Positions 22,964 to 34,659 of a stretch of DNA of 64,000 nucleotides are shown here, one piece after another. Each line of letters begins with the position of its first letter. Within the stretch, counting starts at the first letter, position 1. The translations under genes were made by a program, and so were the position numbers. Where the stretch lies: contig OY992838.1 in the NCBI GenBank assembly GCA_963921425.1, forward strand, positions 10,292,001 through 10,356,000, written 5' to 3'. Source of the DNA: Dryas octopetala. Lineage: Eukaryota > Streptophyta > Magnoliopsida > Rosales > Rosaceae. The notes under the pieces were generated by a model. That model worked only from the letters and a program-made list of their open reading frames with translations. It was not told the origin of the DNA and did not search any database.

Positions 22964-24612
22964 ATACACTTTTAACAATTTTAAATTTTAGAGTCTGGTA
23001 ATTATTTGATTTAATATTTATGTTGGAAATCTCCAATTCATCTCTGTACGTTTAAGATGAACGAGTATGCATAATTCATGAGATAGTTCTACGAAACAAA
23101 AATATTAGGAGTACGAAAAATGTGATATCGCTAGCTTTACCCTTTGCGAAGAGTGCAAATGCTCTTCTTAATTTGTTAAACTCCCCCAGCACTAACCCCG
23201 AAGGGTGCTATAATTAGTCAATTAGTCACCATCAGCGTAGTGTTTATATATATGCTGACAACTTGACTATATATATCAATGTATGTAGGTGCAATAATTT
23301 TGTACAATACAAAATAATTAATTATAACTTCATTTTATTCATGTTTAATTCACAATCACAACTTTTGTTTTCGGTCAAACACAATCACAACTTGACAAAA
23401 ATGAAAAGCAACACAAAAGTGTGCACCAGCTGTGAGCTGTCTGACACCGGCAGGGCATCCCACATGGTGGTGGCTACTGGCTACTGGCTACGGAGGCAGT
23501 CAGGACCTCAGGTTGGCCCCAATAATTCAAGTGCATGTATAATTATAATTGGTGTCCAAAACATAAACATGGCTCAATAATATCAAATTTTCATGTCAAT
23601 TAGAATATTTAATTTTTTTAAATATATTTTATAATTTACTTGTCACATAAACTCTTAAAAAAATTTATTTAATTTTTCTTAAAATTTTACAAAACTTGAA
23701 TTAAATTACAGAAAAATATATATTTCAAAAAAAATTTCATCCCCAATTATCTCTTAAACAAATTTTGCCCCACTTTTAGAATCCTAAAAAGCTACTACAT
23801 CATTTCTTATTGCATCTACAATTTGGAAATTTTTTGTTAAACCAATTCATAACAACAAAATTGTATATATTGAACCCAATTTAAATGACAAAATTTCTAA
23901 TGTTTTTATTTGAATGTTGAACCCATCTCACGTACATCAACTTTATCTTCAACCCTTTCACTAAAGTTGACGTAGAGATACCCATCAAAAGAGAAAGAAA
24001 ATTGATGAAATAATACTATATATTAAGTTAATTAACTAGGGCATAGAAGTGAACAAATGAATATTATGCAGGATATGCAAGGTCAAACTGAAAGTGTGTA
24101 GATCTTTGGTTAGTGTTTGGTTATGTGGAGCAAGTTGGATTCTTGGAACAATGGGAAACTAACGTGTATGGCTTGGTCTCATGCATCTTTGACTGAGATA
24201 TAGGAATTTCAACATCAAAAGATTGAGATAAATATGATCCAGGATATTAATGAGAAGAATAAGGCATTGAATCCTTGAAGAGAAGAAGCAAATGTTGTTG
24301 ACGTCTATGAGAGAAGATTCAATGTTAGATTGAACATTCAAACAGTCAAAGTTGCAGAGGAACAATTCAATCGTTACTAAATAGTTAGATAAGATAATAA
24401 ATTGGTAATATAAAATCTTTAGATAAGTGTGAATTTAGTTATTGTATTTGAGATGGGTAAAATGGTATTTCAATGAAAATGATTTTAATATAATATTGCA
24501 AATTAATAGTGGTGTATAATACCCAAAAATATAATTAGTGATGTATATAATTAATTGCCACATCAGATTGAGGTATAAGATTTGAGGCACCAAATCATTT
24601 TTCTATATAATT
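22964..24612. other. Intergenic, no gene recognised
   Basis: A+T-rich sequence without recognisable coding sequence, RNA gene or complete mobile element. A reading frame at 23263-23580 shows no domain and is probably chance. Confidence 0.45.
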
Positions 24613-25128
24613 TAGGTTCCTTTAATTATAGGCTTATTCGCACCAATGCCCATTGCAAGACTTTTTCTCACTTTGTCACTTGAAACTTAAATCATCTCAC
24701 TTTGCCACCTAAATTTTACCACATTATTGCAAAAACCTCTATTTCGTCAACTCAATCTAATAATTCATTAAAAGAGCTGACATGACGCCTACGTGGAGAG
24801 GTATTTTAGTCTTTTCCTTGTCTTAATTTGAGCATGGCTTAGACTGACACTCATTCAACTGAGCTGACGTGGAAGCTAGTTGGACGAGTGTCAATCTGAG
24901 TCATGCCCAAAGACAAAGAAAATACTAAAATACCCATTCACGTAGGCGCCACATTAGCCCTTTTAACGGATTACTGGATGAAGTTGATGAAATAGGGGTT
25001 TTTGCCATAATGTTTTGAAGTTCGGATGACAAAGTGAGAGGATTTAAGTTTCAGGTGACAAAGTGATAAAAATCTATCTTACAAAAGGCATTGGTGTGAA
25101 TAAGCCTATAATTAAAGGAACCTATATA
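24613..25128. mobile_element. Foldback (long palindrome) element, about 515 bp
   Basis: The left arm starts AGGTTCCTTTAATTATAGGC and the right arm is its inverted copy ending GCCTATAATTAAAGGAACCT. The inverted match continues inward through 'tcactttgtca', 'tctatttcgtcaa', 'acgtggagaggtattttagt' and 'gactgacactc', so nearly the whole element is one imperfect hairpin centred near 24870. There is no open frame. It is a MITE-like foldback element of undecided superfamily. Confidence 0.8.
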
Positions 25129-25939
25129 TGTTATTTTCTTTTTTGATTTGGGACAGAGGATTTGAACTTCAAAAATTTTCTAACATTGAGAATAGAATTA
25201 CAATTGGATCAATAGTCTTTCGGTAACCTTCATGTAGTTTGGTATACATTATTGATTTATTCCTAATAGTTTAAGTTTTTCGTTTAGAGCTTTGGTTTCA
25301 ACTTTCAAGAAACTCTGAATTGGAACGTTCTTGTTCCTATCTCTCATTCATCACACACATCAAATTAACCAAAAAAGAAAAAAAGACCAAGAAGAAGAAA
25401 AACATATATGCTCTTCTAGGATCAAAAACTAGCTCAGAGACCTTGTACAATGAGGTCCTTCAATTTGTGAGATGGGCACCCTTTATTGTTTCTTTAGGAA
25501 CACGTTTTTCTAATCGGGAGTTGTTTCCTTTGAATATATGCATCTTCAGAGAGCTTGTCAGCCACAAACCCACACCTTCGAGTCTTAGCCAACCTATTCC
25601 AAGGTTGAATTAAAGATGAAATAGATCTTCAGTAGTCTCCACCTAACCCTTCACCATATGTTATTTTCATGCATTTATAACATTGAAATCATAGCGTTTT
25701 CATTAGACAAAGTAATGTTATATGCTAATATGCACCATATTTATTATTTACTAATCGTCATCTTCGATAGAGATAAGATTCACCTGTATAAACAACGGGC
25801 CTCATTTTTATGAGATACGGAATGTTCGAGACTTCTATCATTTATGTATGATTTGATTTCTCGTACACTGCCCCTTCTTTCGAATGAGTTTCAAATAGAA
25901 AAATCATTTATTGGTCTGTACTGTAACTTGACCTAGTTA

Positions 25940-26200
25940 AATACGATACAAATAGTTTTATTAGTGGATAAGTAAATATGGTAATTCAAATTAACATTCT
26001 AATTAATTATTTGAGAATTCAGAAAGTTTTAAGTGTGAGATTCCTAACATGCATTACTTAATACTTGTTAATACGATACATATATTTTTATCAGTGGATA
26101 AGAAAATATTATAATTAAAATTGATATTCTAATTAATTATTTGAGAATTCAGAAAGTTTAAAGTGTTGGATTCCTAACATGCATTGCTTAATACTTGTTT
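25940..26200. repeat. 130-bp direct tandem duplication
   Basis: The block starting 'acgatacaaatag' (about 25943) is repeated from 'acgatacatatat' (about 26073), a 130-base offset. It includes 'ttctaattaattatttgag' and 'ttcctaacatgcatt.cttaa'. There are about a dozen differences between copies. No coding content. Confidence 0.75.
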
Positions 26201-26399
26201 CTAAAACACCCTTGTATCAAATATGTGTTTGCAAATGAGATCTTTGACACAAAAATGAAGTCACATTATAAATCTGTTTTTGCACCTACTTATAGGGAAT
26301 TAGCTAGGAGGCTAGGTGGGTGTTCAGGGACGTAATACTTGGCTAGTTCGTACTCAAACACCCTTAGTTGATGGAACTAAATAAATTGATATGAGAACT

Positions 26400-27340
26400 G
26401 CTTAGCCAAGCAGATGCAGTTGCTTGTGTAGCAACTACTACTGTGTTATAACAGAGGAGGTTGCTGCAGCTGCAGCTGCTTCACTAAAATTGCAGCAGCT
26501 GCTGGCCTTCCAGCACAAAGCGATGTTCTACATAGTCAACAATTACAGTTAGTTAATTCAGTTAGATAGAGGGGCTGAACATTAGTTTGCAATTAGTTTT
26601 GTTGTTACAACTAGTTAACCCACAAGAGGTTATGTTAACTGAGATTAGGAGTTGTGTACCATGAAAATTCCAAATCATTGCCTTTCTTCATGCACATTAG
26701 TCTTCTTGGTTATGTAGATCTGGGGTACCCTTTCTTGCCCTGAACAATTCACTGAGAATGATAAAGGAGAATTTGCACATCTGAGATCAATCCAAAATAT
26801 CGGCATGGACAGTTCAACATTAGGCATTGATGACATTGATCAATGCCCACACTGTCACCAAAGATGGGTCAAACATTGTTCAATTGAAGACTAATATGCA
26901 ACTCTATCACAAAGAGGGATGATTAAATAGACATATATTTTAGAAGAATAAAAAAGGATTGAGATTGCTAGACAACCACCGAACCCCAAAAACTTGAGCT
27001 GAATCTAACAGAAATAAGCTTAATTGCCTGCATTTTCAGTTTAGATAGATGTCAGCCAAGTGATCACAGAGATGGAGCTATTGTGGAGGTGCTGTGCATA
27101 GTCAAGTAATTACTGATGGTTGAGTCAAATAGAGGAGATGGATTAGAGTTGTAATTAATTAGTTTCTTAGTAACAACTAATTAACCACAGGAGGTTATGT
27201 TAACTGAGATCAGGAGTTGTTAACTAGAAGTCATTGTTTGTTTTTAAAGAAGGCACCCCTATATTCAATTTATTCAGTGAAGTAATAGAAATCCAATCAG
27301 ATTTCATCCTCTTGCATTTCTCTCTACTTTATCACATAAA
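26400..27340. repeat. LTR-like debris with an internally repeated block
   Basis: Two related blocks occur about 570 bases apart: near 26560-26660 and near 27115-27225. They share 'agttagt.t..gttacaact' and 'aggttatgttaactgagat.aggagttgt'. The sequence from 27240 ('aaagaaggcacccctatatt', then 'cagtgaagtaatagaaatcc') looks like the R/U5 part of a copia-type LTR. This may be two partial LTR copies, but ends and duplications could not be fixed. Confidence 0.4.
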
Positions 27341-28903
27341 TGCTGTGTATTTTAATTAGACTGCTTCAATGGTATTTGAACTATTTATATTTCTCCAAGG
27401 GGGCTAATATGTGATTCGCAGAACCTGAAAAGCACTTGTTACCAGTAATATCAAATGCAGCACAGATTTGAATCATTGAACGGATCTAACATATAACATG
27501 TTCTTAAACCATTTGAATCTATCATAACATGTTCTTCTTGCACAAAGGTTTCCAGCATCCTATTTCGTATACCAAAGCACCAACCTTGACATAGCTTGTG
27601 AAATCTAAGCAGTAGAGAAATTGAGTTTTTGGATTTACATCTCTTGTGTGTGTTATGTGCTCCTGGAATTCCACCAAGATCAAATGAAGTCTCACGATGG
27701 AGTTTTGCTACAAGGGTAAGTGAGGCCCACAAATCCATGGCACAAAGGCTTCTTAGCTTCCAAAAATGGCAGAGAGAAGATGAAGGAGAATGACTCTTCT
27801 TTGTGTGTTGTACTTGAGGAAGAAATTGATTGTATGCTATATGTATACATTCTAAGTACAGGGATGCACTACTAACCCAGAACCAAAATCGCCAACAAAC
27901 AGAGACAAAAAGATATATATATCATGATCTTAGACAGATGCAAGATAATATGCATAGGAATTCCCACCCAAGAAAAGGAAAAGCTAAAAAAGAAAAAGAA
28001 AATTCATAGTAATAAGTTAATAACTAATAAGTCATGGAATGAGGTGCAAGAAACCTATCACTTTGGATATCTTTAGAATGTTTTATAATGAAGGTAAACC
28101 ATATATTGCAGGTACTATGTCCTTTTCATTTGATAGGGACTTGTTACTTTCTTTTTCTTATAATTAAGAGGAATTACCACCTAACCTAACATCATGGGCA
28201 GAGAAAAATACTACTTGAGTGTACACTAAAAGTTTTATTAGTAACACTGGACATATGAAACTTCAACATGGAACAGCCAATAATTTCAACAAGGTGATTT
28301 CAAAATATAATTAAAGCCAAAAGTATACTTTAGTCTACAGATATCAACTTGCTGAGTTTTACACTACTAAAGAACTTTTGTGTTTTTTTTATTAAAAAAA
28401 AAAAAAAAAAAACTTCCTTGTGATACAAATAACTTTTGAGTTTTAAGTCATGCTTTAAGAATACTTGTTTATAATGATTGAAAGGGATTAGAGATGCAAC
28501 TACTCATATAATCATATTATCAGATAGTACCAAACGACCCTAAATTTGTTGGGCACAAGCCATATACGAAAATGTAGTAAAACAAGTTGCTAACTTACTA
28601 GTAATAACAAAGGAATTGGGTATATATGCACATGCACAGCCTTGGAGTTGGAGACATGAACTTTCCCTAGTTGGCACAATGAATACCAAACACAACAAAA
28701 CCACAACAATACCATCCTCCACTAAACGTTTGAAAGAGATGTGTTTCTAAACCTGGTTGGTTTATTATTGGCTTTCTTCTCTTCTAATTTACACAAAAAA
28801 GTGACACTGACACCCCACCTCACTCACTTACCCTCTATCTCTCTCATCTTCTTTTTCAATTCTTTCTCAGCTGTTTGATGAAATTCATCATTCACTCTCT
28901 TTA
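27341..28903. other. Intergenic, upstream of the ATL54-like gene
   Basis: A+T-rich DNA. The minus-strand reading frame at 27451-27738 has no recognisable domain and is probably chance. The last 130 bases are C/T-rich (tcactcacttaccctctatctctctc), as in the 5' leaders of many plant genes, and probably form the leader of the gene that follows. Confidence 0.45.
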
Positions 28904-29947
28904 ATGGCAGTGAAACACAGGAAACTCTTCCCTGCAGCCACAAACCAAACTGACTGTCCAGACTGCCCATACTGCACATATTACTGTTACCCTTTTGCAG
29001 ATTTCTATGTACCCCCACCACCACCAATTTCTGCCATTGATAAAAGTGATGAAAGCCCCCACATCTCACCCTATGTGATCCTCTTAGTCTCTTTGCTAGC
29101 CAGTTTATTCATTCTTGTTGGCTACTATGTCATTATAGTCAAGTCCTGTACAAGTTTTTGGAGTACTAATAGAAACAATGGTTCCCCTCTCTCCCAAACT
29201 AGCAGCACAGATGAAGAGTTTGCTGCTGATCAGAATCAAGTTGACCATCCAATTTGGTACATCTCCACCGTTGGTTTGCAACAATCAGTCATAAACTCGA
29301 TCACGGTTTGCAAGTACAAGAAGGGTGAAGGGTTGATTGAAGGGACAGAGTGTTCTGTATGTTTGAATGAGTTTCATGAAGATGAGACGCTTAGGTTGTT
29401 GCCTAAGTGCAGCCATGCCTTCCACATTCCTTGTATTGATGCTTGGTTGAGGTCTCACACCAATTGCCCCCTATGCCGTGCAAACATAGTGACTGGTAGT
29501 AGTCTTAGTGGATCTAACAGTGTGAGGCCTCAAATATTGGGTTCAGTGGACCAAAATGGTATGGACACAAATGGAGAGACCCAGATGGAGAATTCTGAGA
29601 CTGAAAGTGAAGTGGGTGTGAACCAAGACCCGGATGGAGCAGAGAATGAAGGTGAAGAACACCAAGTTGGTAATGAAATTACATCAAAGGAGGCAATAAA
29701 TTCAAATGGGGATAGGCCCATTTCAATGGATTCTTCACCGGATGAAACAAAATTAGTCATCAAATTGCAGAATGCTGAGAAAGTATTGCATTCTTCGAGC
29801 ATGTTTCGAGTGATGCGTCAATCTTCAGTTGTTCAGTGTCTGCATATAAGCCCAGTTTTGATGAAAAGGTCTGTTTCTTGTGGTGGAAGGCTGAGGTTGT
29901 TGTCTTTGAGACGAAAGTGGAGCATGATTTCGGTTCTTCCCATGTAA
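28904..29947 (+). CDS. ATL54: RING-H2 ubiquitin ligase, ATL54-like
   Basis: An intronless frame of 347 residues, the usual state for ATL genes. It has a Cys/Pro-rich N terminus, one membrane segment (about 56-79), the ATL GLD-like block ([15 protein letters not shown], 124-138) and a RING-H2 domain. The zinc ligands are C150, C153, C169, H171, H174, C177, C188 and C191, with the Pro before the seventh-eighth ligand region (NCPLC) that marks ATLs. W181 sits at the E2-contact position. The ~150-residue C-terminal tail is acidic and then basic, and is probably disordered. It would act as a membrane-bound E3 ligase passing ubiquitin from an E2 to unknown substrates. The DHPIW..STVGLQ and EGTECSVCL blocks point to the ATL51/52/54 subgroup. 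The position two genes from an ATL11-like gene, with a bHLH96-like gene between, matches Arabidopsis At1g72220. Confidence 0.92.
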   Translation: MAVKHRKLFPAATNQTDCPDCPYCTYYCYPFADFYVPPPPPISAIDKSDESPHISPYVILLVSLLASLFILVGYYVIIVKSCTSFWSTNRNNGSPLSQTSSTDEEFAADQNQVDHPIWYISTVGLQQSVINSITVCKYKKGEGLIEGTECSVCLNEFHEDETLRLLPKCSHAFHIPCIDAWLRSHTNCPLCRANIVTGSSLSGSNSVRPQILGSVDQNGMDTNGETQMENSETESEVGVNQDPDGAENEGEEHQVGNEITSKEAINSNGDRPISMDSSPDETKLVIKLQNAEKVLHSSSMFRVMRQSSVVQCLHISPVLMKRSVSCGGRLRLLSLRRKWSMISVLPM

Positions 29948-31057
29948 AGACTATGATCATCATGTGTCAGTATTATGTTTGTAATGTAATATAGAGAGTT
30001 TTATCATGTATACTCTCAATAAGTTGAGGGTACGTGCTCCAGTTCTGTTTACATTTGCTTTGATGAAATTCTGAGTTGTGGGATGAAATCTGCTTCAGAA
30101 GAACTGAAAGTTTTTGTTTGGTGGCAGCAGTTTAAGGTCCTGAAGCAGAGCTAGAATATTAAGTCTTTCATATTGCATAGTTCGAAATGCTGCAAATACA
30201 GGACTCAGTTGATGCCTTAAAGGATGAGATAATATTTTCATGTACAAAATATATACATAAGCTGAGGATTCGGATTCAATTGGCATGGGCTTTATTTCCC
30301 AAGTATTTTCTAACCCATTGGTTTATCCAAAGTTTCTAATCCTTTCTGTTCAGTAAACATCAAAAATAAAAATAAAATAAAAAAACTGAAGGAAGGTTAC
30401 TGTATGTCTGTATGTTATAAAAAAAATCAACTAACATATGTTATAAAAGTCACCAACACTTCAAACTATGGTCAGTTTGGTCTGGGATATAGTAATAGTC
30501 GCTGGATAAAGACCATGTTTGCAAGAAAACGAGTTTATGGGAGGATACAATTTGGGCAAGTTAGCCCAACTAAACCAAAGTCTATCCAGCCTTTTTTATT
30601 TTTCTTTCTCTTTCAATGTGGTAAATTGGTAATAGACTAGCTTGCAACCTAAACCTCATATATAATCCTACTAAGGCAGACGATAATGTTTTATGAAAAG
30701 TAACTTGATTAGAGTATTGACGTAATCTTATATCTAAAAAATAAAGAGTCATCAATTGGTATATAAAGAATTAGACCACACATCGAAAAAGTGTCAAATC
30801 ATCAATATATATAAAGAATTAGACTACATATATGTACTCATACCCGGTTAATACTGTAGGCAGGGTAGAATGTGGGCTTGCGATAATGCATGGTTGAACT
30901 CATCCACCGAAATAATTGATCCCAAAATTTGTCATCTGCATGGTGTGTGAGAAATGCACCTGCTCGAAATAGTTGCAAAAGATATTACAGAACAAATGCT
31001 GGTTCAGTATACACCACGTGCATGTGGTGCTTGGATGATCACCTAACCTTTATTATC
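29948..31057. other. 3' region of the ATL54-like gene and intergenic DNA
   Basis: The first 100 bases hold AATAAG-like words (near 30019) that could serve polyadenylation. The rest is A+T-rich with no gene or complete element recognised. Confidence 0.4.
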
Positions 31058-31421
31058 CAATAGAATTAGAGCATCCAACCCAAAACCAATTGGCAATGGG
31101 TGGAGAGGCCCAAGACTTATAAGCACATATGCTAAGCCTTAGTTTTCCGATGTGGGACATTGCTCCACATTACTCTCAACACGCCTCCGCACGTGTGGCG
31201 ATATTTTGAGCCTTACACGTGAACAAATTGTATTGGGTGACGTGGGAGCACGTGTGGCCGTTGGGCCTTACACGCGGATAACCAAGCTCTGATACCATGA
31301 TAGAATTAGAGCATCCAACCCAAAACCAATTGGCAATGGGTGGAAAGGCCCAAGACTTATAAGCACATATGCTAAGCCTTAGTTTTCCGATGTGGGATAT
31401 TGTTCCACATTACTCTCAACA
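31058..31421 (-). mobile_element. TRIM retrotransposon, 364 bp, minus orientation
   Basis: Two 124-bp direct repeats (31058-31181 and 31298-31421) flank a 116-bp interior. In element orientation the LTR runs TGTTGAGAGTAATG...TCTATCA. Directly after it comes TGGTATCAGAGC, the standard primer-binding site for initiator methionine tRNA. A G-rich polypurine tract precedes the second LTR. It encodes nothing, as expected for terminal-repeat retrotransposons in miniature. The lengths match exactly the copy at 42303-42666. A clear 5-bp duplication is not visible, and the outer end of the left repeat has diverged (CAATAG for TGATAG). Confidence 0.9.
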
Positions 31422-32096
31422 CCATGTACTTCACATATAATGAAAAAAAAAAAAAAAAAAAGTCCTAGGTGATCATCTGTTCATAGAATGTACCTAAAGC
31501 GCGCTGTACATATTGCAAATCACCAGAAAGTAACATACATGTCGAGTCCACTAGCTTCTACCACAAAACTACATGACCTTTATGCTATATACTGATCATC
31601 AGGTGAGTTTCTGCAGCGTCATTAATTATTCTAGTTTTTTTTATAGTGGATTCCTAGTAAGTGTAAGTGTGTAACTTGACAGGCCGGAATTGCACTTTCA
31701 TTATTTCTCCTTTATCATTATGTTTGTAAATTGGTATTGTAACCAATAACTCAAAATCTTAATTTGCGGCATAAATGGTTCAATACAGGAGCGTAGTCAA
31801 ATTCAAAATTTAGATGGACTGAATTTTCAAAGATGAAGGATTGCGATAATAGTATTAGAAAAGAGAAGTGGGCTTAAGATAAAGACTGGAGTGAGCTAGA
31901 GATATAAACAGAAGCGATCAACTGGAGATAAAGGTGGGCCAGATCTTTAGGACTATAAAATACTAGTTAAAATGAAAAAAGAATATCGGGCCATGCATCT
32001 GCGCTACAGTTCAGGTAAGCTAACTAGTTGTTTCGCTGGTCCGCCCCTAGTTCAACGGTTAAAAGATGAGCATAAAACGAGCTGTAAACTCAGATG

Positions 32097-32579
32097 TAAA
32101 GGTGTCAAATGGATCGGGATTGATGTCACGAGAATGATACGGCACAACACGATTAAATTAGGCACTGCATGACATGACACAAGTAAATGGGTTGGGTTGG
32201 ACCCAAGAATTTAGCCAGTCAAATTAACATAGCACGACACAAGCACAAACACAAAATAAGCCCAAATTATATACGACTCGTTTAAGATTGTTTTTTTTTT
32301 TTCATTTTTAAGGAACTTTCCAACACAAAAATTCTTATTCAAGCAAAAAATGTTAATATTAAATTATAATAAAGAAGAAATATTATAAGATTTTTTTTTT
32401 CACCTAAAAAACAAAAAGAAAAAAAATCTCATGGGCCGGCTTGTTTAAGGCATGGCACAAATAAGGCACAAGTACGAACGGACTGCAGGCCATGCCGGGC
32501 TAAGTCTACTATATAAGTTGGCATGAAAGCACAACAAGCCCAACTTAAATGAGCCGAACTGGACCGTTTGACACCTCTA
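32097..32579. mobile_element. hAT-type MITE, 483 bp
   Basis: The inverted ends are TAAAGGTGTCAAATGG and TAGAGGTGTCAAACGG (reverse complement of the right end). They are flanked by the 8-bp near-duplication CTCAGATG (32089-32096) and CTTAGATG (32580-32587), 7 of 8 matching. Subterminal 'ggcac.a' and 'gcacaac' words repeat on both sides. There is no coding sequence. The ends resemble the AGGTGTCAAA-type hAT MITEs common in plants. Confidence 0.82.
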
Positions 32580-32587
32580 CTTAGATG

Positions 32588-34659
32588 TTACAAGCCGAAA
32601 CCCTCACGAGGTAGCACAAAGATATCTGAATTAAATGATAAGTGTGGATCATGTGTGTTTCATGTACCTGAATTTGATTTAAGGGTTTGTAGACATTGAA
32701 GATGTGGTTGGTGTAGGTTTTTCTTGATACCAAATAAGACCCAAAATCTTTTTTGTTTGTAAAGTTAACTTTTTATCTTTCAATTGGCCCCATTCATTTC
32801 TCTTTACACTCATTATGACATGCCAAAAACAGTAACTTTAATTTGAATTGCCATCATTTCATTCACGAAAGTTCTAAGTTCTTGCCCAGAACTTGCAGTT
32901 AGCATGTTGAAGAACCCAATAGCTATCGCTTTCTTCCATTGAAAATTTTGTGTGCCTTCAACCTGCTAGTGCATGTTCTCTCTTAACAGTATGACACCAA
33001 ACTTAGCCAGCTGCATGTTCGGACAAATTAAGCGCATGGTTCATTTCTCTTTATTAATTAACAGAGTTGTTCAATGTCTTTAAATTAGATACATGTAAGG
33101 AATTAAAACAAATTCATGTAATAATTAAGGGGATTCTGATAGAAGATAGGCAAGTACTACTTCTTCTGAATTTCTTTCCCAGCTTTTTGTTTGGGGACTT
33201 ATGTAGCAGATTGTATGCACAATGTATTAAAAAGACATTAAAAGGGTAACATTCAATGCATGTGATAATGTTAGGTAAGTTGGGAATGAAAATAAACAAT
33301 TAGGAAAAATAGTTAGATTAAACAGTTTGTGCAACAAATAGACGTGGATACAATATGCCAAAACCTATACTAAAATTTAATTAGTTCACCTAGAAATAGA
33401 CGTATTGGTTCAGGTAAGAATGTGCGTAGACTACCAAAAGAGATTTATTTATGTTTAAGCAAGTTTCAACAATACTGTCGTGATTATTACAGATGTACGT
33501 ACGAGGTCGAGTGATTTCTTAGTAGTCCTCCCCCAATACTTGTGAATTCAAGAGTATATTATATGATATGTTCAACTAATGTGAGTATTAAAATGTAACT
33601 TTTCTCATGCTTTATAGGAGTTTATAAACTCTTTAAACAAAAAATATGATTAGAAAATATAGTCCATGTGGCCTCATCAGTCTCATAACATAAGCTGACT
33701 TAATAGGGTTTCTACTTTGGTTGATAATTAGTATGAGACCACATGCTCAGATAGCACATGCATGTTGTACGTACGATTGTAGTACATTCCCATTGTATAT
33801 GTGCAAATCTCAATTAAAAGGAAATTGCGGTCAGATCCATACATAGTTTAAATATTCGATCGATTGTACAATTGGGACTGGCCCTAACCTAAATAGTACA
33901 AATTGGATGTTTTTGTTCCATCCCTAACTCTAAATATTCGTCAGGTCAAAAAACAATGGAAAAAACTCTAAACATTTGTCTCTCAATGAAAAGTACGAAT
34001 ATTCCAACGGGTTATGCAAACCTTAAGGTATTTTTTATGATAGAATTGTACTTTTTAGACTACCATATTATATAAACAAACACATGTTTGTGACTGTTTT
34101 TGATAGTACCAAAAAGTAAAAACACTTCAAGATATATGGCAAGGGTAAAGATAAGTGTTTTGGAAATGAGAAATACTTTTAAGTGCTTGAACATGAAGAA
34201 GTAAATGATAATCCTTATAACACACTTTTCAAATTTTCAGTTGGATTAGAACCTTTAAATGTGTTGTTTCTCACTTATTTCTCATATTTAATCCCTTATA
34301 CTAGTCATTCTTGAATGAATTTGATCTTAAAAGTTGGAATTCTAGATTGATAGTTTGGATTGCTGAAAACATTAACTAAGTTAAAATATAGAAAGTATCC
34401 ACTTAGTATATGTTTCTATCGATAGTTTTAGGCTTATTAGGAAGATGCTGTTAAGGTTGATCATCAATCATGGTTGGTATGTGCCTTGGTGGCTTCACTG
34501 TAGAGAATTCGATTAGTCTTTTCCCAATAGGAAGCATACACCATACATTCACATTGTACAGTATAATATTCTTATGAAAAACACAAAAAAGAAAAAAAAG
34601 AAAGACAAGATCGAGAACAAACAAAAATGGGAAAATGAGATCCACTCAGAGAAAAGGAT
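32588..34659. other. Intergenic, no gene recognised
   Basis: A+T-rich, with only short chance frames. The right end, next to 34660, should be the 3' untranslated region of the bHLH gene. Confidence 0.45.

Noticed and set aside
25320..25613. A 97-residue plus-strand frame.
   Set aside because: No domain, a Lys-rich low-complexity start and no supporting structure.
27451..27738. A 95-residue minus-strand frame upstream of the ATL54-like gene.
   Set aside because: No recognisable domain or splice continuation; lies beside LTR-like debris.
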